This document shows, in pieces, positions 22,701 through 34,700 of a stretch of 64,000 nucleotides of DNA; the stretch's first letter is position 1, and each line of letters starts with the position of its first letter. Location of the stretch: assembly GCA_032622095.1 (NCBI GenBank), contig CP136062.1, forward strand, positions 229,976,578 to 230,040,577, given 5' to 3'. The notes below the pieces were generated by a model that had not been told where the DNA came from, did no database searches, and worked only from the letters and a program-made list of their open reading frames with translations. Both the position numbers and the translations under genes were made by a program. Source of the DNA: Siphonodentalium dalli. Taxonomy: Eukaryota; Mollusca; Scaphopoda; Gadilida; Siphonodentaliidae.

Positions 22701-25700
22701 ACGAACTGCCAAATATTTTCTTCGAAATTTGGAGGGACGGATATGATAGGTCAATACATACACGAAATAGTTACATGTCGGCTTCATATGTTCTGAAAAA
22801 CTCTTGCCAAAGTCACAGCCACTTTCCAGCCGTATTAATGTTTTCGCCAGTAGTTGGACAAACGCTCTTTATTGATACCATATCAGGAACAGACTAACAC
22901 GGACCGCTCTTTTCTGTTCCATGTCGTGCAAATGGTGGTTTTTTTGTTTGTGACCCCGTGTTCATAATTGTATTTTTCATTACTTCTATGCGTATTTTTG
23001 GGCTACAGAATGCTGCGAGCAGGCAGTTAAGATATTTATCGACCTATTTCGATATCGATCAAAATTCAAAAGCGAATAATATTATGTGTATATTGGAGCG
23101 CAAACCGCCATGTGTCTTTAAGAACATCATAGATGAATCATATGGTTGGTGTGGTATAGTTATTTTGAAGAGATAATTAAATTGTTATACCGCTGATCAT
23201 TTCGGCGACACAACGTTCGTGCTCTTAATGAAGAATGTCACGTTATACAATTATATAAAAAGTTAAGTTCGGCCAAAATAAATTCATGCTTGGCTTTTCG
23301 ATGATCGAGTTAAGCAACCATAAGTAGTAATGGCGGGCACTCAATTCCCGCTATAGTGCCCACCAGTACGGGAGATTTTTTGGTAAAAAAGCACAATATT
23401 GCCAGTCAGAGGGATTTTTTGGTCCAAATCGCGCTATAGTGTCCATCACTGGGATGATTTTTTTTCTAAAATGTAAAGTCAACTTGTCTTTTGTAAAAAA
23501 AAATCTACATTGCACGGATCGACAACTATGAAATTTATAGTGACCACCAGTACGGAGGGTCTTTTTGGTCCAAAAATTCCGCTAGTGCCAGTCCCGGGTT
23601 GATTTTTTCTAAAATGTAAAGTCAACTTGTCTCTTATCAAAAAATCTCCATTGCACGGATCGACAACTATGAAATTTATAGTTGTCGATCCGTGTAATGG
23701 GGATTTTGTGGTCCAAAAGCCCAATATTGCAAGTCCCGGGGATTGTTGGTCGATTTCCGCTATAGTGACAATCACGGGGGATTGTTTCTAAAAAACTATA
23801 GCGGGATCGATTCCCGCTATAGTGCCAGCCAGTGGGGGGATTTTGTGGTCCAAAAGCCCAATATTGCCAGTCAGGGGATTTTGTGGTCAAAACTCCCGCT
23901 AAAGTGTCCGTCCCGAGGGAACATCCCGCTATAGTGCCAGTCCCGGGATTATTTTTTTCTAAAATGTAAAGTCACTTGTCTTTTGTCAAAAAATCTCCAT
24001 TGCACGGATCGACAACAATTAAATTTATAGTGACCACCAGTACGGAGGATTTTTTGGGTCAAACATCCCTCAACTTGTCTTTTATAAAAAAAATCTCCAT
24101 TGCACGGATCGACAACTATGAAATTTATAGTTGTTGATCCGTGCAATGGGGATTTTGTGGTCAAACGACAAGTAATTTTTCTATTAACATAATTTTTATT
24201 CATAAATGATTATTTTACAACAAATTTGTGAACATATTTAAAATAGCGAAAATTTTCAAGAACAGTTTTGTCAACATATTTACAATTTAACAACAATTTA
24301 TGTACATATTTTGAATAATCATACATTTCAACAACAAAATTTTCAAATACAAAAAAAAACAAATAATATTTATTTTGTTCTTGAAACAATGGCTCAGATC
24401 AACTCCAGAATATGAATGGATAAGTGAACGGCATACCGGACATGTATCTACATTGATTGAACACATCGCACACACAATCCTACTATTTTTCAAACATATC
24501 AAACATTTACCAGTGTCACTTGTCACAATAACTGTTTCATCTGCCATATCTAGTTCATCGTCTTCTGTAGATGATTCAAATGTCTCTAACGATAACATTC
24601 TGTCTATCTCCTCTTGTGGGTATTATTCTGCGAGTGAGTCTATCGGTTCTGGTGTGAACGTGAAGGCAAGTTCTCGATGGTTTTATGTTCTTGTGATATT
24701 GTTGGTAACAACGGTCTGGCATGAAACGGTGTAGGTAGTCCATGCAGCTACGCTATGAGAACCATTTCAAATGTTCACTGCGTGGGTCATCGTCAACTTT
24801 CCACTGCCACAAATTACATCCACAACAATAACAAGTAATGCGATCTTCACATCCTCGGTAAAAGAATGCTTCATGCGCCATATCCTCTGCATATACTGCT
24901 TGTTCCAATTGTCCTCGAATGAATCAATTCGAGCTTTCAGTGGCCTGTATTGAGGGTAACATGGTTTCCATACAGCAGCAATTCCGTGACGCTTCAGTAA
25001 ATCATGTTGATTCGAAAATGCTCTTGTCACCACAGTAATGTTGTTGTGTACGGTGGTATATCCATTGTTCACATGTGCAACGTTGCTTCTTCGTAAACAC
25101 CTCTGTAATGTCAATGGAATCATCGGGGATACAAGTCTATCGTTTTTGTAGAAGTCTCTGCTACTGAAATTAATGCAGAGTTTATGCTCCAACTTGCGAC
25201 CTCTCATCAGATGGTGAAGTGCGAATATCCAGCACATGAATGAATTTCTTGTGATGAATGTTAAGATGTGCGTTCTCGGCGGTGGTAATCCGAATGAGTA
25301 AAAGTATATAGCTGTATTATCTCTGAAGACAATTACAACCCAAAGTTCCCCACGTTGGTTGGAAGAATGAGTGTTCACAATGTACGCTTTGGTATCATTC
25401 GATTTCCTTCTTAGTAGGTGATTCCATGCACACACAGTTCCATTGAGTGTTGCGAACGATTTGTCCAGAATATTGTGTAGGTCAATTGTCTCCATCCATG
25501 TAATTTTCTTTCACTTTATCTGCCAACATCGTTGTCAGGTGTAGACTGTAGTGTATACGATGTTTACTCAATGAGGCTTTCATATCAATCCATAGTTTAT
25601 ATGCCTCACATGTTTCTTTTTGGGTGTAGTTCCAACTTGTAGGTCCCGGGTACCATCTCTCCATAACTGTGTGAATGTCCAACTTGAGTAACGCCAAGTC

Positions 25701-28700
25701 TATTAATTGATCCGTCCATTCGTCTGTTGTTGTGAACAAACACAGAATATGACGGGTCTGGCTCGGATGGTCGATGTTACATCCTTCACAGTTTATCCTC
25801 ATTTCTTTACGAATATTTTGTCGTAACTCCTCCACCACATAATTCACCAGTGTTTCAGAAATAGTGTTGATCCTCGGAACAAGTTATTGTAATTGTACGA
25901 ACTTTTCAACTGATTTCTGTAAATTTGAAGCCAGTTCCATCGCTAATAGTCAGTAACATCCTCCCTCAGGCTGTTGATTTCAATCTGATTATCGAATTCA
26001 GCATATACCAACACGTTCACCACCGCCGCTAGTTGTTCTGCAAACTGTAGTTTTAGTCTGAGGTTTCCGGTCTTTATAGGATGCAGATGTCCTTCACTAC
26101 CTTGGTCGGGTGACAAATTATAACCCCACAAACAACAACCGTTCATATATTGTTCTAACTTCAAACCAATTGATTTCTTAATACCAAACATTCTTAAAGA
26201 TTGATACAACGAAAGATATGATCTGAGACATTGTTTAAATTCAAAGTCTGGTTCAAACGGAGGGTTATGTATGGTGTGCCCATCTTGACTTACTTCCAAC
26301 TTACTCAATTTAAAATATTGGAAGTTGAATGGATTTGAACCAATAATTCCATTCATATCTTCGTTTTAACCATACCAATGGTAATTCTTTTTGGGAGTTG
26401 CCCTTGGAACAAATGATCTTCAATCTTTGATCTAAGACCAACGCCCATTGTGAACGTTTTGATTTCAACTCTACTGATAGGAATTTTCATATTGCCGTGA
26501 ACAAATTATTTTAAATTACTGACAAAAGCTGGGCAGTTCTGGCATTGAAAGTTGCTGTCTCAAAAACAATTGTTCCTTCTGTGCGACCAATTAAACAAAA
26601 TTTTGGAGTTGCTCTACTCATTCTTATACGAATTTCAATTCCATTGGGTAAATTTGTTTCTTGGGTAAATTGGTTTCTAGGGTAAATTAAATATGTTTGT
26701 AAACGTCCACACAATTCAAATGAAGCACTTTCTGCCATGAGCTTTTGACGTTACTTAAGTCCAGTATTTTCACCTCCTTTAGTATTGGCAGTTAAAAGTT
26801 TTGCTGTATCTGGATACCACATTTATAATCCAGCTAACTGATTAGTTTTACATTCGGTAGAATATGCAAGAAGGTTTTCCAGATATGCACGATATGGATA
26901 TGTATCATAATAGGATGTCATGAGCTTCTTGTTCAGATAAATGTTAATACTACTGAACATGCTATGGACAAATGTATTTATAGGATCCACTGCTGTATTA
27001 TCAGCGAAATCTGTACCATCCTGCTTTGTAATTTTTAATTTGGGGTAAATATACGACTGATTTACATATGTTCATTGTCTGTTTGTGCAGGAATGACAAA
27101 TTCAATCGGTGCCGAATTAGTCAAAGATGAAATTGGATGATGTTCTGTCCATTGAGATTCCAACATTGTTGTCATTGTTGGTGGTACTGCAGAAACGTAA
27201 AGCTCTGACTTATAACATACACATGAACCACTTGCACAATCATGATTAATCAAATATATCAATTTGTTTTCTGTTTGTTGCGACTTACCCCTAGCTCGTT
27301 TACGAGAAGAATGATTTTTTTCAGTTGAACGTCTTTTTTTTAGTTCTATAAAACTTTCTTTGCCAAATGATTTGACTGCATTTTTGGTTTCTGTCAAAGG
27401 ATTTTTCTATGATTCAAAATGTTTTCTGCCGCAATTAATCCATGTTTTATAGCTTGCTTGTTTGCAACATTCAAAGATCTATTACCAATTGGTTTAAAAA
27501 ATGGTATTACCGTTTTCAATGCAGACTTAAAAATTGAACCGATTCCCCCACCATACTGTCTCGGTACACCTTTGTAAACTGGAAACATTTTATATATATT
27601 TAATTCACTTCTCTGTCGTAAATGTAGCTTAACCATAGACTTACCACCAACAAACTGAATTGGTTCGCTAGTGTCACCTCATATTTACATGTATCGTATC
27701 AAAATTAGATTTTGATACTGGCACATGTTGTAAATCAGTAAATTCCTGACGAACATGAGTTCATCGTGATCTTTTTTGTTTTAAAAGAAGCAACTCATAA
27801 GATTGGTGTTTCAATATCCCCAACTATGGTATAATCTGCAATGTCAGAATAAATAAACAGCTGGTTGTGTCCAATGTTCGAATCTACTCCATATGGAAAA
27901 GTAACATCTGACAGAGAAAACGCTTTAGATTTATTATTAGTTCTGTAACCAAGTTTTTCTAAGAGAATCTGGGGGAATTCGATTCCTAATTTTGCTACTC
28001 TTTTACTATACATTTTTACACGTTTCTGAGCTTTTTGAAAAACCAACAACAAACAACAGTTGTGATTGAATATCACCAATTGAATCATCTATAACATCAA
28101 AAGTTAATTGTTCCGTCATGAATTGTGAATTTGTCAATTTCATTTAGCAGTAATACCCCAATTATTTCATAATCTTTCTTGAACGGGATAAAAATCCCCA
28201 TATCTAAACAAGGATGTGTTATTGTAATCCGAACTCATGTTGAAGACCCAACTTCACAGTTTTGTTTTAAGTTTTCAGCCAAACTATCAAAAATCTTGGA
28301 CACATTTTTAAATGGGTGTGGAAATTTTAAAATTTCACTTCAAATTTCCTCGCAGCTGATCTGAATTTTATAGAAAAAATCCTCTACACTACTCACCACC
28401 TCAAAATATTCCAAATGCATCGAAATCTATTGGCACTGACCTTTCTCTTTTTCTTTTCACCCCCGTGTTCTCATTGGCGTTTTCGTCCGCGCTCTTCTGG
28501 TATTTCTTCATCTTCAGAATAAATAATCGGCTGAACTTTTCGCTTCTTCATAGCTATCTTCTCATTATCTTGCATCTTGATTCTTCGAAGTATTCCGACT
28601 GAGTGAAGAAATGGACGACTGTGCGCTGCTTTTATAAACACCGCCGGCGTCAGGTGTACACAACGACCATTTCTTCACAGTCGAAATACTTCGAATAATC

Positions 28701-31700
28701 AAGATGCAAGATCCGAGAATCGAAAAACAAATGATCCAAACAGCATATACGTGGATAAAAGTTGACACCCACCACCGGTATAAGTTGCTAAAGCAGACTT
28801 GGGTGTTGGGAAAAATGAAAAATCGCCACGAGCCATGCAGAAAACCTGCTAAAAATGAGCAAGAAAATGTCCTGTAAGCCACCATATGGGTATTGTTACA
28901 GGTGTTTATCTAAAAATCATCGGAGTGTCCAATGTACGGCTGATCGCGGAAACAAAGATTCCGACAAAAACACCTCAACCAATGATTACAGAACCCGCCT
29001 GTATACCTCAATAATTTGCGAAGAGCCGATAGGGTTTTCTGAACCAACCTGTGCGACCGAGGCATTACAAAACGAACAAACTGCGAGTTGCAAAAATGAT
29101 GTTTTGGACATTCCCGATGACCCAATTGTGAACGAAGACCCTGCATGTTTCTACAAAATTTGTCCAAAACTCATAGCTAAACGCAAAAGGAAACATTCTG
29201 GAAAAAAGAAATCAAAGAAAGCTATCTGAACATCGTGCATCGTGGAACCTGTTGTTGAACAAAAACTTTTTGAGACAATCCTGTGAGAAAAAACAGGGTC
29301 TGTGTATTCGTGGAATGTTCACATTTTTTCGTGTTCATTCAGTTGAGGAATACAATTATTTTTACATGTACATTTTGTATGGCAAAACAATTACTCAAGA
29401 GCCAATCTTTTTTAAAATGCGGTTGGCCCTCCTAAAGGGCCGTTTGAATGGTATAATTCCGAGGTTTTCAATCGAATTCAGTGAGTTCAATGGTACAAAG
29501 TAACTCAGGGATTGTCGAAAGGGCATTCGGCCCTCTCCTCATATTGCTGTCTTTAATTCAAAATAACATAAAAAAAAAAACAAACAAACAATCAAACAAA
29601 CAAAACTTATTTTAACATTTTGTTTTGGTTCAATTTGTTTTCAAATTATTTAAAAAAAAAAAATTCAAATTTTGTTTGTTCATTTTGTTTAAAATTAAAA
29701 AAAAATTAAAAAAAAAAATCTAATTTTTTTTTAATAATTAAAAAAAAGTTGAACAAAATAAAAAAAAAAATTATTTTAAATGTACGTACCTCTAGATTTC
29801 CGAATATAAATAGTGAACACGCGGGCGTCAGCTAGAACGTTCCGATGATTTTGTAGAAATTTTACGAGATATTGCAGGGCTGTGTTTCTTTCATGTAAAA
29901 ATCACGCAATTTTGTAAAAATATTAACTCAAATAATAAATCTCAATATTAATTCATAATTAGTACATTCGATTCGTGCATATGATATATATTTTGTTTTG
30001 AAATGCATCGGGAACGAAAGTGTACACCAGTTTATTTGAATTGTAATCATAAATGTATCAAAAATCACCAACAGGCGGTTCGAAACTGGTAACGTCAGAT
30101 TACTTCATTTGGGTTGTCATTTTCGATCCTCGCAATGCTGATTTTTTGACAAAAGACAAGTTGACTTTACATTTGAGAAAAAAAATCGTCCCGGGACTGA
30201 CACTATAGCGGGATTTTTGACGAAAAAAAAAACCCTGACTGGTAATATCGGGCTTTTGGACAACAAAATCCCCCGTACTGGCTGGCACTATAGCGGGAAT
30301 CGATCCCGCTTAAGTTTTTTTTAGAAACAATCCGCCGGGACTGACACTATAGCGGGAATCGACCAATAATCCCTGGGACTGGCACTATAGCGGGGATTTG
30401 GACCAAAAACACTTCTGACTGGTAATATTGGGCTTTTGGACCAAAAAATCCCCATTGCGCGGATCGACAACTATGAAATTTCATTGTTGTCGATCCATGC
30501 AATGGCAAAGCGGTTCTGCCTGTGCCCATGTTCGATTCGAGTCAGCTGCAATTAAGCGCTTTTAAGATCCACGTTGTTGAACGTCCAACGTCCAATATCA
30601 AACCAACTTCACACCGCGAATGTCCACGAACATCCAACGTCAAACCAACTTGACACACCTCCGGGACGGACACTATAGCGGGAATCGATCCCCATATTGT
30701 GAAAAAAAAAACATCCCGGGACTGGCACTATAGCGGGATTTTTGACAAAAAATCCCTCTGACTGGTAATATTGGGCTTTTGGACCAAAAAATCCTGCGTA
30801 CTTGTGGTCACTATAAATTTCATAGTTGTCGCTCCGTGCAATGGAAAGTTTTTGACAAAAGGCAAGTTGATTTTACATTTTAGAAGAAAAATCATCCCGG
30901 GGATGGACACTATAGCGGGATTCGGACCAAAAAATCCCTATGACTGGCAATTTTGGGCTTTTTGACCACAAAATCCCCCGTACTGGCGGGCACTATATCT
31001 GGAATCGATCCCGCTATAGTGCTCGCCATTACTACTACCATTAATGTAAATTTGAGATATGTATAAAATTGTGTTATCCGGGGAATATACATGTATATAG
31101 TTAGTTTTGTTGGGAGAATCAGCAAGTCGATGGGTTATCTCATTAATGACATTTTGTTTGAAACTCTTGATATCGCATGGCGCATCTAGATAGGTACTTA
31201 TCATATTCATATTTGAATTTCATTCAGCAACAAATGCCTATATTGAGATTTCGATCGGGTCGACATTAGTCCTATGCACTGCTTTAGCACAAGTAGAAAG
31301 TAATTAATGATATAATTCACTTGACAATGATAAACACCGAAAAGCATGCATAATATCTATAAAAACTTTATTTAATTTAAATATAATTTTTTTAATTCCA
31401 CAAAAATTAAACTTTTGAATGTTTTTAAATTGAACTACTTGCGCAATTTAACTTATAAATTTAAATTTAAATTAAACAATTTTAAAGTCTAAATTAAATA
31501 AAAAAAAAATCTAATTTAATTATTCTATCAGTCCGACGGGGGGGGGTGTGACTATCCCTCCCCGACATGGGATGGAGATGTTGCCACCTGACCGGCCCTC
31601 CCCGGTTGCCACCCATGTTTTCCAACATAATTTAGTATCGACGATTTCTCGCCTTCAGTGAATGCAAGAACCGCTTTTGGCATGGAGTTCCAAGCAGGGA

Positions 31701-34700
31701 CGTACGTGCCGACAGGGGTGGTTATGCAGGGGTCTTACCCCACCCAACTGTAGTCAAACATAATGCCACATTAGTAAGAAAACTCACACCAAAATTAGGT
31801 TGAAATTGTTCTCGTAGTTTGATTTTCCAACAATTTCTTAGTGACGAATTTGTTGTTTTTAGACCAACATTTGCATATTTTCCTTTCATTTGTTGGACTG
31901 AAATGGCCATCAGTTGGCAATTTTCAATCCTGAGGGTGAGTGTCAGGTTGATTATTTCCCCCAAGGCCAGTCTAGATGCTAGATGGCAATATCACCCCTG
32001 GTCAAGTGGTCCTGCTAATGTGCTATGATGCGGTTGGATCCTGCTGAATTGCTATGATGCTGTTAGGGCAAACTAATGCTTTTAACATAAAGTACCGTTA
32101 TATGTTTTTAATTTGTCTGTTCCGCGGTGTTCCGATAATCTGAACATATACAGGAAAAGCCACTATGTGCATCAAACATTCAAAAACATGTTTATTGCGA
32201 AATAATTTAATACTGGTTGTATTAGTTGTTGAAAATCGACTATAATCAAGATGGCTCTTCGCGTCGATTTAGAAACACCAGCGCAGGCATTATTATATTA
32301 AAAAAAATATATATATATATTCTTGAATGTTTTAAACACACACTGGTTTTTTTCTCAAAATCGCTCGGATTGGCCAAACACCGCCAAAATGACAACTTTA
32401 GACAAAATAATGGTACTTTTTCGTAACGGCATCAATTTGCCCTACCCGCATGATAGCAATTCAACAGGAGCACCAGCATCATAGCATATTAGCTGGACCA
32501 CACGCGGTATATGATAATTGTGTTGTAGAAATTATAGGGAAGACCGACCGTCAAAAACGCAACAACAAAATACACAGGGCAAGGCTTATCGATCCAAACG
32601 GTGAAGTGTGTTTTCCTTGTGTATTTTTCACATATACCATGGTTACACATAAACGGGCTACGAGCATATATCTGACCGTTGATGTCACATTTTGTGTTAT
32701 ATTTTGAGAATATGACACAATCTTCGTTCTACTACAATTTCCTACAATAGCTCGCATCGCGTGAAACCCGTAATGTGTTGTTCTGCGAGATATCCCAATA
32801 GCTCCATTAACCCGGCCAGATCAGCCTAGCAGTAAACACCCATAGGGCGTAACGAGTAACTGACACAAAAGGTAGCACTTTGGCTGTTACTAGCATATGC
32901 TAGTTTATGTTTAAAACAGTTGACACCTTATTTGTTCCGAAATACTCAATAGTTTTCTGTAACATTCTGACCAAAGTTGCCGGGCGGATATTCGTGGAAT
33001 ACACCAGTCCATACATCTACATGTATAGGAGAATCCTTTAGTTCGTACACACATGAGGTATCAGCTTATTGAGAAATAGTATAGGATATGCTCGTAGCTG
33101 CCAATTTTAGGGGCAAGTAAAAATTATCTGTTAAAGTTTTTTTCTCAGCGGATTATGATTATGGATGGCATGTGCTTCAATTTCTGGGTGGGTGTGGAGT
33201 TCACACCCTTGAGCATTTCCTAGAATCCAAGATGGCGTCCAACATGGCCGACGTGTTACAAAATATGAACTAAGTCCGTTTAACCCGTTTTGTTGGAGAC
33301 AATATCTTATATAATATATACAAATGTATAAATTGTTGGGATGCTATTACATTGTACTACATTTTACAGGAAAACTGGTAATCCAATAACAAGATGGCTG
33401 CCAAAATGGTGACTTGAATTGGAAAATAAGATACATTTTCACTCATATCTTTCATATCCGTGTCCGTTTGAAACTGGCGATAATTTTTTTTTCTTCCTAT
33501 TATTCATGTTCTATGATTATTTGGGCATTGTAATTTGTTGTTCATTTGTTTTCAGCTACTTCCAATCCCTAACAATTTTTTTTTAAAGAACGTAGTATGA
33601 TATTTCATCGAAAACTCGCTTTCGTTTTCTGGTCATATTGTAATGCGAAATGAACACATCTGAAGGAATTAAGCCAGTGGAAGTATTACCGACAAAATGC
33701 AATCTCATTTGGGCCTGAAAACGTTACTATGGTTTATGATGGAAGTCAAAATGGCGGCAAATTTATATAACATTCCATATTTGGTCCTTATTCGATGTTG
33801 TGGTTGACGCGTGAAGTTGGCTAATCTGCATTGAGGACATTACTCTTGTTATCTCTTTGGTTTCAGTCCATTCAATCCCTAAACAAATTGATCTTGGTAT
33901 ATCTCCATGTTTCTAGCCATATTGCAATGTGAAACGAACCCGAACTGAGGGAGTTAAGCATATGCTATTCGTTCCTATACAATTCTCATTGGTACTTGAA
34001 AATTTGAGATGGTCAATATAATCAATCATGACAGTAAAAATGGCGGCAAATGTATCGAAAGTGTTAGATTGGGGATACTTTAGCTATTACAAAATAGATC
34101 AAGTGTGTATCGTACAAAATGGCTGCCAAAATCAGTATTTAGCCTTATACGACTGAGACATCGTTAAAGCTTATAAGCAGAGGCAAATATTGACACGGGA
34201 ATTAAATCATAAAATAGCTCAAATATTACGGAAATATAAAAACTATTATGGTCAAATTTCAAAATTATCTGGCTGTGCGAATGGTGTAGTATTAGTCGAG
34301 ATATATTTTTATGCTAAATATGTCATAGAAAGCCACACTGAGTAATGCTAGGTGGCTGATGATTGCTCACAATTGAGCATTTTAAGAACATTGCGACAGC
34401 ATCCTCCATGATAAGTAAATATCACCAATGTTCGAAGTGGAACCGACTCATGCTTCACTTGAAGGACATACAATTTGCGTGTTTGTATTGAATCTGCGCT
34501 CTAGTCTCCTTCGATCTGATACGTCCCACCACATGCATATATTTGTTGAGTTATGTGGATAATTATTTGCATATCTACGCAGTACGCATGTGTCTATACC
34601 AAGTGCGGTGTACTGGATCAGGAAATATAATTTATCATAACCATTTTATCTATATAGTGGAGGCTGAGTCGAATTGTGGTGGTGCTTCAACATGTCATAT

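Larger units (their letters stand above)
23323..31036. mobile_element. Defective Polinton/Maverick-type element, 7714 bp
   Basis: Ends read AGTAGTAATGGCG and, on the right, CCATTACTACT, its inverse. The flanks ACCATA (23317-23322) and ACCATT (31037-31042) are a 6-base duplication with one mismatch. AG...CT termini, 6-base duplications and inverted repeats of about 0.9 kb are Polinton hallmarks. Inside are a protease-like frame, a major capsid pseudogene, a minor capsid pseudogene and a small basic virion-protein-like gene on the minus strand, and two or three small frames on the plus strand. Normal Polintons are about 15-20 kb and carry polymerase B, a retroviral-type integrase and a packaging ATPase; I see none of these here. 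The copy is therefore a deleted element that retains part of the virion module. Confidence 0.85.

Noticed and set aside
29252-29503. 83-codon frame in the Polinton
   Set aside because: Starts in the shadow of the knuckle gene end and shows no domain; likely chance.
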